The position numbers were made by a program, and so were the translations under genes. This document shows, piece by piece, positions 6,253 to 14,694 of a stretch of 24,452 nt of DNA. Each line of letters opens with the position of its first letter. The first letter of the stretch is position 1. The notes below the pieces were generated by a model. That model was not told the DNA's origin, did not search any database, and saw nothing but the letters and a program-made list of their open reading frames with translations. This DNA is from a virus, in IMG/VR virus record IMGVR_UViG_3300030106_001262, positions 1 to 24,452 of that record, one strand, 5' to 3'.

Positions 6253-7332
6253 ATGGCTGATAATTACACAACCTTCGGACGTCCTGGAGAAAAAAGTTCA
6301 ACTGGAACTGATTCTCAAGAGATGTTCTTGAAGTTATTCTCTGGCGAAGTACTTGCAAGCTTTGAACGCTCAACAGTAATGCAAGGTAAAGTTCGTGAGA
6401 GAACTATTAGTGGACAAAAGTCTGCTCAATTCCCATTAATTGGTAGAGCTTCAGCAGCTGGGTATCATACACCAGGAACTGAAATTACACCAGATTCAAT
6501 TATTAATTCTGAGAAAATAATCTCTATTGATGGATTGATGTATGCTTCTACTTTTGTAGATGATTGGGAAGACATGGTATCGCATTACGAAGTACGTTCT
6601 GCGTATGCTAAAGAATTAGGTGCAACTTTAGGTTATAACTATGACCAACAGTTGTTAAGACGTTTAATCTCAGCTGCTCGTGAACAAAACGAGTTACAAA
6701 AGACTGATGGTTCAGTAGTTGATTCTACTCAGAAACCAGCTGCAGCTAAAGATAATCAAATTGTGAATGCAAAATTCCAATTAGATAATCCTGGCGACGC
6801 TACTTCAGGAGCTGCTGATTACACAGAAGGTACTGCTACTTCAGTTGCTGAAAAAGCTGATGCTTTAGCTACTGCTATCTTTGAAGCACAAGCTAAGTTT
6901 GACAATGCCTATGTTCCAGAAACAGATGAAAAATTCTGTATCTTACGTCCAAAAGATTACTATGACTTATTGTCTGGTACTCAATCTACTGGATTCTCAG
7001 TAATTAACCGAGACTATAATGGTGCTGGTTCTTATGCTGATGGAACAGTTCTTAAGATTGGTGGAGTTACTATTCTTAAGAGCCCTAACCTTCCAGGAAC
7101 TAACATATCTTCTGCTGGTATTGATACTTACCATTACGGAGATTTCTCAGGTACAATCGGAGTTATATTCTCTGCTGATGCTATCGGAGCAGTTAGACTA
7201 ATGGGATTAGGAGTGCAAACTGATTACCAAGTAGAAAGACAAGGAACTTTAATGGTTGCTCGTCAGTCTATCGGTATTGGTACTCTACGACCAGAATGTG
7301 CAGTTGAGCTAGCAGTTACTACTAACGCTTAA
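6253..7332 (+). CDS. major capsid protein, T7 gp10-like
   Basis: 359 aa (T7 gp10A: 345 aa), HK97-fold head protein forming the icosahedral shell. Family features include the N-terminal FLKLFSGEVLASFERSTV, RTISGQKSAQFPLIGRA, the TPGTEITPD loop, and C-terminal FSADAIGAVRLMGLGVQTDY and ERQGTLMVARQSIGIG followed by LRPECAVEL. A strong AAGGAG lies 8 nt upstream of the ATG. No second longer form (10B-type frameshift product) is evident, because a terminator begins 13 nt after the stop. Codon use differs from the neighbours: by my count 10 of 15 arginines are CGN and 9 of 13 phenylalanines are TTC, whereas the portal gene uses AGA and TTT almost throughout. This fits selection for very high expression. 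Confidence 0.97.
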   Translation: MADNYTTFGRPGEKSSTGTDSQEMFLKLFSGEVLASFERSTVMQGKVRERTISGQKSAQFPLIGRASAAGYHTPGTEITPDSIINSEKIISIDGLMYASTFVDDWEDMVSHYEVRSAYAKELGATLGYNYDQQLLRRLISAAREQNELQKTDGSVVDSTQKPAAAKDNQIVNAKFQLDNPGDATSGAADYTEGTATSVAEKADALATAIFEAQAKFDNAYVPETDEKFCILRPKDYYDLLSGTQSTGFSVINRDYNGAGSYADGTVLKIGGVTILKSPNLPGTNISSAGIDTYHYGDFSGTIGVIFSADAIGAVRLMGLGVQTDYQVERQGTLMVARQSIGIGTLRPECAVELAVTTNA

Positions 7333-7345
7333 TCACACTTATTAT

Positions 7346-7373
7346 ACCCCTCCTCGTGAGGGGTTTTATTTTT
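7346..7373 (+). terminator. rho-independent terminator after the capsid gene (T-phi position)
   Basis: A 7-bp GC-rich stem (ACCCCTC 7346-7352 with GAGGGGT 7358-7364), 5-nt loop CTCGT, then TTTTATTTTT through 7373. T7 has its main late terminator T-phi at the same point, between genes 10 and 11, where partial termination lowers tail gene expression relative to capsid. The tail gene cluster downstream has no other obvious promoter, so read-through is likely. Confidence 0.92.
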
Positions 7374-7390
7374 AATTTAAAAGGACTTAT

Positions 7391-7999
7391 ATGAATTTAT
7401 TACCACAGACAGAGTTAGAAGCTGTAAACGTAATGTTGCAAAACATAAACGAAAGTCCTGTAAACAGTTTAGATACTGCTTTTGGTGATGCTTTAATGGC
7501 TAATCAAATGTTACATAACGAATCTAGAAAAGTACAATCTATAGGATTAACTTGTAATACTGATTATGAATATACAATAACTAGAGACCCTAGTAATAAT
7601 ATTAATTTACCTACAACTGCTCTTAAAGTTATAGTACCAAGAGGTACAAATGAAGGTACTAGAGATTTAGTACAAAGAGGACAAAAACTTTATGACAGAA
7701 AAAAGAATACTTATGCTTTAACTGATGATGTTAAAGTAACTTTAGTTACCTTTTTAGAATGGACAGATTTACCACAAGTAGTAAGAAATTATATTACTAT
7801 TACTGCTGCTAGAAAATTTGCTGCCCAAGTAGTAGGAGATAAAGATATTTATTTACTTACTCAACAAGATGAATTAGAAGCAAGAACAGAATTTATAAGA
7901 GAACAAGTTGACTCTGAACAAGCTAATATACTTACAGACTCTAATTCTAGTTTCAGTATATTACATAAAACAAGGGATTATCCTAATTATGGCATCTAA
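7391..7999 (+). CDS. tail adaptor / tail tubular protein A, T7 gp11-like
   Basis: 202 aa (T7 gp11: 196 aa), the ring between portal and nozzle. The N-terminus has the family pattern ELEAVNVMLQNINESPVNSL followed by the aspartate/methionine helix, and later TCNTDYEYTITRD (about 54-66) and YITITAARKFAAQVVGDKD (about 137-155), typical of podoviral adaptors. AAGGA lies 5 nt upstream of the ATG, and the gene begins 17 nt after the capsid terminator. The 3' end overlaps the nozzle gene by 11 nt. Confidence 0.93.
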   Translation: MNLLPQTELEAVNVMLQNINESPVNSLDTAFGDALMANQMLHNESRKVQSIGLTCNTDYEYTITRDPSNNINLPTTALKVIVPRGTNEGTRDLVQRGQKLYDRKKNTYALTDDVKVTLVTFLEWTDLPQVVRNYITITAARKFAAQVVGDKDIYLLTQQDELEARTEFIREQVDSEQANILTDSNSSFSILHKTRDYPNYGI

Positions 8000-10900
8000 A
8001 TCTTTCTTTACAGAACAAATAACAGGACTATACAATGGAGTTTCAACTACTCCTGATTTATTAAGGTTAGAAAATCAAGCTAATGAGCAGATTAATTTTA
8101 TTCCTGATATTAGTAGAGGTCTTGAAAGTAGAAATGGTACTGAATTAATTAAACCTATAGCTTTTGATAGTAATATTACATCTAATTCTTTAATTACTAA
8201 AATAGATAAAAATACTAAATCAAGTGATAGTAGTAGTGCAGGAGGTACAGAAGCAGTTCAGTTTACAGATGATTATATTGTATGTTTTACAGGACAAACT
8301 TATGACGCTACTACTAATCAAGATGGAGCTATAGAAATATTTGATAAGAACGGACTTAAACAAGAATTTACAAATCCTTCTAATGTAGCTAATAACTATA
8401 TTGTTACTACAACTCCTAATAAATCTATTAGAACTGCTTTAATAGAAGACTACATGATAGTATTAAATACTGAAAAAGTTACTGCAATGACTGCACTAAC
8501 TACTGATGAAGCTGCTAATACTTTTAATGATAATACTGCTATTATAGTAGTAGAAGGTAATCCTTCAGCTGACTTTACACTTTATATTAAAAGAGGAAGT
8601 GCTGCTAGAGAATCAATTACTACAGCTACTATTACATCATCTTCTACTTTTAATGACATAGCTACAGAAATAAAAGCTAAAATAGATGCAGTATCTTCTT
8701 TAGATGTAACTGTTACAGTAACAGAAAATATAGTAAAGATTAAATCTAATACTGATTCTATTAGTACCTACCAATTTTATAACGAAGATAAACTTTTAGA
8801 TACAAAAATAAATATAATAAATCAAAATGTTGCTATGGCATCACAACTTCCTAAATTATCAGGTTATGATGGTTATATTTTAAATGTTACAGGAGTAGAT
8901 GAACAAAATACTTTAGCTAACTATTATGTTAGTTGGAATGCTACTAAACAAATATGGGAAGAAACTGTAGAACCAGGCATTGAATATAAAATAAATGAAA
9001 CAACAATGCCTCACTTTTTAATTAAAACAGGAAAAACTACTAATTCTGATGGAGATGCTATAGGACAGTTTCAGTTTGTAGCAGCAGGTGATACTGGTTT
9101 AGCAAATCAAAGGTCAGCTAAATCTTATAGTAACAGATTAGTAGGAGATGCTGACTCTAATCCGTTACCTTCTTTTATAAATAAAAGACTTGTAGATATT
9201 ACTTTCTTCAGAAATAGATTAGTTTATCTAGGAGAAGACAGTTTAGTAATGTCTAGGTCTAATGATTATTTTAATTTATTTAATCAATCAGCAGTTTTTA
9301 GTGCAGCAGATGACCCTATTGATATATTTATAGGTACTAACTTTTCAGTACTTCCAAGATTTATGGAGCAATACCAAGGTGGTATTATTGTATTTACTGA
9401 AAATGCACAATTTAATGTATATTCAGGAGACCAAACTTTAAGTCCTGCTACTGTAAGACTAGAAAAAATAACTGACTATAAAGTTAATGAAGATGTACAC
9501 CCAGTAAGAATAGGAGAAAATACTTATTTTGCAGATAGCTTAGGAGCTAATGCAGTTATTAGAAAGTATGTAGTAAAAGAAAATCAATTAGTAAAAGATG
9601 CTATATCTATAACTGACCATGTAGATTCTTATATACCAAAAGATTTAAAATTTATTACAGGTATACCTAATAAAGGTATGATAATTTTAGCTCCTTTAAA
9701 TGATGCTAAAACTTTATATGTTTACTTTTCTTATACTCAAGGAGGTAAATTAATACAATCAGCTTGGTCTAAATTTACTTTTAATTTTGATATATTTGGT
9801 GCAGTAGTTTTTGATAATGATTTATATTTTATAGACAAATCAGGAGAAAATAGAAATATTTCTAAACTAGATTTGTTTAACCATTCTAATACTTTACAAG
9901 TAGACCAGTTAATTAAAAAAGATAGTACTAATTATACTATTAGTGAAACAATAACAAACAATGTTTCTACTTTTAATATGCCTTTTAAAGTAGAAAGTGA
10001 TAACACTTTACATTGTTTTTCAGAAGTTAACAACGTATTAAAAGATGTATTTGAAACACAAGTAACTGAAATAACAGCTCCTGAATCGGGTGTATCTGTT
10101 AACTTTTCATCTAAAGTAGCAGTACCTAATTTACTTAGTTATGTCCCTACTTCTATTAATTTAACTGGTTCTTGGATAGATGAGTACAATGGAGAATACA
10201 ATGAGTTTACAGATGCTAACTCAATAGATGATAAAGCTTATAAACTTTTAACAGGAACTAATAAACTTATTGATTATAATAAAGTAACTACTACTACAGG
10301 ACGTTATGAAATAAAAGGTTTAGGAATTGACCCTACGTTTCCTGATTTTGTTACTTCTACTGTAGCTTTTAGTGACCCTGTTAGTCGTGCTAATTTAAAT
10401 ATTAGTGGACAAAATAATACTTATACTAGAGCAGTAGGAGGAATATTACCTGCTCAACAAAGAACTGAAACAGGTACTGTAGATAATACTGACCATACTA
10501 CAAATAATAATACTTGGTTAATGAACTTAAATATAGGAGGTACATCAGTAGAAAGAAGTACTTTCTTTAAATTTATAGGTAATGGTTTAGCAGGTTTAAG
10601 TGGAAATTATGTACAACTATCAGGAACTTCTTCAGTTAATGATGTTGACGAATTTTATTACGAAACTACTGTATTTTTAGATTCTAATTCTAAATCTGAT
10701 GTAGCAATATTTTCTACTAAACCTAGAAATGATGTCACAAGTACAGACCATGTTGTTTTTGCTAGAGTAGGTTTAAGTCAAAGTTGTTTAATACAAATTA
10801 GAAGTAATAGTGTTAACTATAAGTTTTATGCTGATGGTTTATTTGATAGTAGATGGCATACTTTTAAATTAGAATGGTATTATGGAATTTTAAAATTAAC

Positions 10901-12629
10901 AGATAATGGAAACCTAGTAACTCTTTATAATGATTCCCCTTTAAGTAGTACTAGAGAAATTTCTAATCAAATAGATTATGTTAATAGCTTACAACCTCTG
11001 TTAAGTACAGACAGTTCTTTAGGATTTGAAAAAGGTAGTAGTGTAATGCTAGATGGTTTTATGTTAAACTGGCAGTATACTGAAGCTCCTACTAGTGGAA
11101 ACCTTCAACTTCCTGGAACTTTTCAAACTATTACAGATTCTGCAGGAATACTTGATTTTAATTTAGCACTTCTTAGTCTTAGTTCTTTAACTCCTAAGCT
11201 AAATTTACCTACCCATTCTTTAACTAATAACTTTGATATGACTATACGAGGAACTTTTAAGACTACTTCCCAAATAAGTGATGCAGTTATATATACAACT
11301 GACCATGATATTAATGGAATTTTTAGAGATGAAGTATTTAGTATTATTAGAGAAGGAACTACTAGTTGGACTAAACTTAAATTTATTCCTAAACTATCTA
11401 CTGCTCATAAAACTTTTGAAACATTATCACAAGATATTAATTACCCTTGGCTACACGAAGGTCAAATAGGTGAAAAAATTACAGGTCTTACTCTTACTCA
11501 TACTGCTACTAATACAGGAATACCTATTTCTTGGGGAGATGGAGAAGAAGAAATCGCAACTAGTGATGTAGCTGTTAACCATACTTATAATTTAGCAGCT
11601 ACTAAACAATATATAGATGGTTCAGAAAGTTTATATTTTAATAATCTTTGGTCTGATACTGAAAAAAGATTAGATATTAAATATACTAATGGAACAGTTA
11701 AAGTTTATTTAGATAATGCTCAAGTATCAACTTATGCTGACGCTTCTACAACTACTGCTAAAGATACTATTACTACTTATTCAGGTTTTACTAGTTCTTA
11801 CAGTTATGCTAGATTATTTTCAGGAGAAACAGTAACTTTAGATTCTAAAGACCAACTATCTCTTGGTCAATCCCCTACTATTTATAACGAATATAGAACA
11901 GAAGGAACTCTTACTCACTTTAAAATTAAAAATATTTTAGAATATAGATTTCAAGACGGAACTGGAGATGTAATAGCAGACGAAGATTCAACAAAGCAAA
12001 GTGCGTATTTCTCTCCTACAGGTACTTCTTATCCTAATTTTAATCCTAATGGCTCTATTAATTTAACTCAAGCTAAATATAATTTTGATAATAACTTAGA
12101 AGAAGATACTGCTGCTAGTGTTGATTCTTCAGGTATAAAATTAGGAGCAAAAATAACTGACTCAGGAAGTGGTAATTATGATGGACAAGTAAAAATTAAC
12201 AGTATTACTAACTATAAAGATACTTGGGTATTACCTCCTGAAATAACTTACTACCCTAGAGTACTTTCCTTTGGTTACCCTACTGAAAGTTCTTATACTA
12301 TGTCTCCTTACTTTTTAAGAAGAAAAAAAGAAGCTATAGGAACTGGTAGATTAAATATAAAAGCACTTGACGTTTCTTTTCAAGAAGCTGTAAACTTCTT
12401 TTTAGAAATAGAAATGACAGGTAGAGATACATATATTAAAGAGTATTCAAGTGAAGTAGGTTTGACAGTAAGTGATACACCTAATGTAACTAAAGGTACT
12501 CATAAGTTTGGATTAAATTCAAATGCAGATAACTTAACATTAACAATTAAAAACAACAGCCCGTATCGTTCTAGGTTTGTAGCCATTGGATATGAGGGTT
12601 CATTTATAAATAGGAGTAAAATAAGATAA
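7989..12629 (+). CDS. giant tail nozzle protein (tail tubular protein B, T7 gp12-like) with inserted lectin-like domains
   Basis: 1546 aa, about twice T7 gp12 (794 aa). The N-terminal 700 or so residues are nozzle-like: the start FFTEQITGLYNGVSTTPDL followed by the asparagine-rich FIPDISRGLESRNGTE segment, then FFRNRLVYLGEDSLVMSRS with DDPIDIF, and YQGGIIVFTENAQFNVYSGD, the platform/beta-propeller signatures of the family. The last 130 residues (from VLPPEITYYPRVLSFGYP, about 1414) match the usual gp12 C-terminus, including the GRLNIKALDVSF strand. Between them lie about 680 extra residues: a short NGxY-type module around 728, a LamG/concanavalin-like sandwich about 857-1030 (DSRWHTFKLEWYYG), and a second one about 1082-1320 that contains WGDGEEE (about 1181) and HTYN (about 1198), the hallmark strands of a PKD-like fold. 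The ATG at 7989 is preferred over an upstream in-frame TTG at 7908 because AAGGGA lies at 7972-7977 and the family N-terminus starts here. Core function is confident; the inserted domains are called by pattern only. Confidence 0.9.
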   Translation: MASKSFFTEQITGLYNGVSTTPDLLRLENQANEQINFIPDISRGLESRNGTELIKPIAFDSNITSNSLITKIDKNTKSSDSSSAGGTEAVQFTDDYIVCFTGQTYDATTNQDGAIEIFDKNGLKQEFTNPSNVANNYIVTTTPNKSIRTALIEDYMIVLNTEKVTAMTALTTDEAANTFNDNTAIIVVEGNPSADFTLYIKRGSAARESITTATITSSSTFNDIATEIKAKIDAVSSLDVTVTVTENIVKIKSNTDSISTYQFYNEDKLLDTKINIINQNVAMASQLPKLSGYDGYILNVTGVDEQNTLANYYVSWNATKQIWEETVEPGIEYKINETTMPHFLIKTGKTTNSDGDAIGQFQFVAAGDTGLANQRSAKSYSNRLVGDADSNPLPSFINKRLVDITFFRNRLVYLGEDSLVMSRSNDYFNLFNQSAVFSAADDPIDIFIGTNFSVLPRFMEQYQGGIIVFTENAQFNVYSGDQTLSPATVRLEKITDYKVNEDVHPVRIGENTYFADSLGANAVIRKYVVKENQLVKDAISITDHVDSYIPKDLKFITGIPNKGMIILAPLNDAKTLYVYFSYTQGGKLIQSAWSKFTFNFDIFGAVVFDNDLYFIDKSGENRNISKLDLFNHSNTLQVDQLIKKDSTNYTISETITNNVSTFNMPFKVESDNTLHCFSEVNNVLKDVFETQVTEITAPESGVSVNFSSKVAVPNLLSYVPTSINLTGSWIDEYNGEYNEFTDANSIDDKAYKLLTGTNKLIDYNKVTTTTGRYEIKGLGIDPTFPDFVTSTVAFSDPVSRANLNISGQNNTYTRAVGGILPAQQRTETGTVDNTDHTTNNNTWLMNLNIGGTSVERSTFFKFIGNGLAGLSGNYVQLSGTSSVNDVDEFYYETTVFLDSNSKSDVAIFSTKPRNDVTSTDHVVFARVGLSQSCLIQIRSNSVNYKFYADGLFDSRWHTFKLEWYYGILKLTDNGNLVTLYNDSPLSSTREISNQIDYVNSLQPLLSTDSSLGFEKGSSVMLDGFMLNWQYTEAPTSGNLQLPGTFQTITDSAGILDFNLALLSLSSLTPKLNLPTHSLTNNFDMTIRGTFKTTSQISDAVIYTTDHDINGIFRDEVFSIIREGTTSWTKLKFIPKLSTAHKTFETLSQDINYPWLHEGQIGEKITGLTLTHTATNTGIPISWGDGEEEIATSDVAVNHTYNLAATKQYIDGSESLYFNNLWSDTEKRLDIKYTNGTVKVYLDNAQVSTYADASTTTAKDTITTYSGFTSSYSYARLFSGETVTLDSKDQLSLGQSPTIYNEYRTEGTLTHFKIKNILEYRFQDGTGDVIADEDSTKQSAYFSPTGTSYPNFNPNGSINLTQAKYNFDNNLEEDTAASVDSSGIKLGAKITDSGSGNYDGQVKINSITNYKDTWVLPPEITYYPRVLSFGYPTESSYTMSPYFLRRKKEAIGTGRLNIKALDVSFQEAVNFFLEIEMTGRDTYIKEYSSEVGLTVSDTPNVTKGTHKFGLNSNADNLTLTIKNNSPYRSRFVAIGYEGSFINRSKIR

Positions 12630-13633
12630 TGGCTAAATCAATTCAAGAATTTTCAAATATAGATATATCAAGCGGAGATAAAGACCTTCAATTAAGTATT
12701 GAAACTTTACCAGCAATTACAACAATAATAGTTTTACATATTAAAAATTATTCTACTAGCCCTGAGCAAATAACTTTAACTTTAGATACACATTATACTT
12801 ATAATGCTACGTCTAAAATAGTTACTTTAAAACAAGGTAGTTTTACAATATCAGATTCAACAGATAAAGTTTCTGTACTAAGAGTTACTGATATAAGCGA
12901 CCCTTCTGTTTCTTTTAGTGATACTAGTTTGTTAACTGATACAAATTTAAATCAGTCAGTTAGACAAACTTTGTTTAAATTACAAGAAGTTTCAGAACAA
13001 AATCAAGAAGGATACGATACGGCTTCTTTATCTTTAAGTGGTTTAATTAATACTAATACGGCTAATATTACTGCTATTCAAGCTAATGATTATGTTACTA
13101 ATGAAAGGCTAGCTACAGGAGCAGTAACTTCAGAAAAAATATTTAATGGAACTATTAAGGGAGAAGATTTTGATAGTGCTTCTGTTAAAACATTTATGGG
13201 AGACCTTTTATATCCTTTAGGTTCTGTTTATTGTAATATGTTAAATTCTGCAGACCCTGCTACTATATTAGGTTTTGGTAGTTGGACTAGAATACAAGGA
13301 AAAGCAGTAGTAGGTTATAATTCAAGTGAAACTGAATTTGATACTTTATTAGAAACTGGAGGTTCTAAAACAGTAACTTTAGATGTAGATGAATTACCTC
13401 CTCACCGACATGAAACAACTTCTACTGCAAGTACTTTACTATGGGGTGAGAAAACATCAGGTAGAAATTCTGATAAAAATAATTACTTTAATGGTAATTC
13501 TGCTGATGGAGATGGAGGTAGATTTCAAATATCTAGCTTTATGGGAACTGGGTCTGACCAAGGATTACTTGGAAATTCTCATAATAACTTACAACCTTAC
13601 ATAGTTGGAAGTCTTTGGTATCGTTCAGCATAA
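12629..13633 (+). CDS. tail fibre, T7 gp17-type N-terminus with collar-like C-terminus
   Basis: 334 aa, shorter than T7 gp17 (553 aa). Residues 1 to about 130 resemble the virion-attachment domain of T7 tail fibres: the LTLDTHYTYNATSKIVTL strand, then VSVLRVTDISDPSVSFSD and LNQSVRQTLFKLQE. A coiled linker (about 135-190, NTNTANITAIQANDYVTNE) leads to a collar/receptor-binding type domain: YPLGSVY at 195, GFGSWTRIQGKAVVGYN near 215, DELPPHRHE at about 254, and the C-terminal HNNLQPYIVGSLWYR. Such domains occur at the tips of many phage fibres. The ATG overlaps the nozzle stop by one base (TAATG). In T7 the fibre gene lies after gene 16; here it directly follows the nozzle gene. Confidence 0.88.
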   Translation: MAKSIQEFSNIDISSGDKDLQLSIETLPAITTIIVLHIKNYSTSPEQITLTLDTHYTYNATSKIVTLKQGSFTISDSTDKVSVLRVTDISDPSVSFSDTSLLTDTNLNQSVRQTLFKLQEVSEQNQEGYDTASLSLSGLINTNTANITAIQANDYVTNERLATGAVTSEKIFNGTIKGEDFDSASVKTFMGDLLYPLGSVYCNMLNSADPATILGFGSWTRIQGKAVVGYNSSETEFDTLLETGGSKTVTLDVDELPPHRHETTSTASTLLWGEKTSGRNSDKNNYFNGNSADGDGGRFQISSFMGTGSDQGLLGNSHNNLQPYIVGSLWYRSA

Positions 13634-14109
13634 TGTTTTATTTAAAAAGATTACGAACCCCTGAAGAAAAGTTTCAAGCTACTAAACTACACTTTAGACC
13701 TTCTGATATTGTAGAGTTTACTGGAGCTACTGGTAAGTCTTGGGAGTCTAGTTATTCAGAAGCACTAGTTAAAAGTGATATGCTTTGGGGAGGATTAAAT
13801 AAAGAAGAAGAGTTAGTTTTTGTAGGAGGTTTTATTATTACTCCTACTATGTTAGTTCCTTGGTTTGTAGGAAGTACAAAAAGTACAGGTAAAGATTGGA
13901 TAAAACTAGGAAAAGAATTATTAGATACTTTTAAGTCCTTTAATAAACCTATGAAAAATTATGTATGGATAGAAAATAATAAAACAATTAATTGGTTAAA
14001 AAAATTAGGATTTACAATTAACAAAAATAAAGAGTATACAATGCATTTTAATATTAAATTTTACGAATTTTACATGAACAATAAAAGAGAGGAGATTATA
14101 AATGTGTGA
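13633..14109 (+). CDS. internal virion/assembly protein, T7 gp13-like (GNAT-like fold)
   Basis: 158 aa (T7 gp13: 138 aa). The region MKNYVWIENNKTINWLKKLG followed by F (about 112-132) matches the YVWVGNTSHIRFLKTIGA block of T7 gp13 as recalled; this is the acetyltransferase-type strand-helix in which a clear active site is not evident. T7 gp13 is needed for assembly of the internal core rather than being a catalytic enzyme. The ATG at 13633 overlaps the fibre stop by one base; an in-frame TTG at 13615 inside the fibre gene is not needed. The order nozzle-(fibre)-gp13-gp14-gp15-gp16 supports the call. The 3' end overlaps the next gene by 8 nt. Confidence 0.8.
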   Translation: MFYLKRLRTPEEKFQATKLHFRPSDIVEFTGATGKSWESSYSEALVKSDMLWGGLNKEEELVFVGGFIITPTMLVPWFVGSTKSTGKDWIKLGKELLDTFKSFNKPMKNYVWIENNKTINWLKKLGFTINKNKEYTMHFNIKFYEFYMNNKREEIINV

Positions 14110-14686
14110 CCCAATATCAGCTACATTAGCAACAGCATCAGCAGGAGCTTCTTTCTTTGGTAATAAAGAAAAGAATAAATCTTTAAATAAAATGGCTAGA
14201 GCACAAGCAGTAGCAGCTAAAGAAAACTTTTTTAATGAAAGAATAGCTATTGAAACAAATGCAGATGCTTCTTTAACTGATTTAGAACTACAAGCTACAG
14301 AAGTAGCTAAAAAACAAGCTAAAGAAGAAGGAGCTATTTTATCAGCAATAGGTGGAGGTAATATAGTAGCAGGACAATCTGCTAGTAAAATATATCAATC
14401 AGTAGTAGCTCAAGGGGGAGTAAATAAAGCAGCTATACAAGGTACTAAACAAAATAAAATAAGACAAATACAAAACCAATTTGATATTAATAAAGGAAAC
14501 TACGACTCTAATATAGCTGAAATTAAATCTAATTTAAATGAAAAATTTAAAAGTGGTACTTCAATGGCAGTAGATGCTGTTACTGCAGGTATAGGTGGAT
14601 ATACTCAAGGCTTACAAATATCAACTAATATAGACCAAGCAGCCGCAGCTACGGCACAAAAAAATTATTATGAAAGTTTAATGTAG
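14102..14686 (+). CDS. internal virion protein, T7 gp14-like
   Basis: 194 aa (T7 gp14: 196 aa). T7 gp14 is part of the internal core and is ejected first, forming a pore in the outer membrane. The N-terminus MCDPISATLATASAGASFFG is Ala/Ser-rich and mildly hydrophobic, like the MCWMAAIPIAISGAQAISG start of T7 gp14 (recalled). The centre is a long alanine/glutamine-rich helix with the family's SAIGGGNIVAGQSASKI turn (about 80-96) and a QNQFDINKGNYDSNIAEIK coiled segment. The ATG has AGAGGAG 7 nt upstream, and the gap to the next gene is 8 nt. Arginines are AGA only. Confidence 0.88.
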   Translation: MCDPISATLATASAGASFFGNKEKNKSLNKMARAQAVAAKENFFNERIAIETNADASLTDLELQATEVAKKQAKEEGAILSAIGGGNIVAGQSASKIYQSVVAQGGVNKAAIQGTKQNKIRQIQNQFDINKGNYDSNIAEIKSNLNEKFKSGTSMAVDAVTAGIGGYTQGLQISTNIDQAAAATAQKNYYESLM

Positions 14687-14694
14687 GATTAATT

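Noticed and set aside
7908-7988. 27-codon N-terminal extension of the nozzle gene from a TTG start
   Set aside because: It lies inside the adaptor gene, has no ribosome binding site, and the family's normal N-terminus begins at the ATG at 7989.
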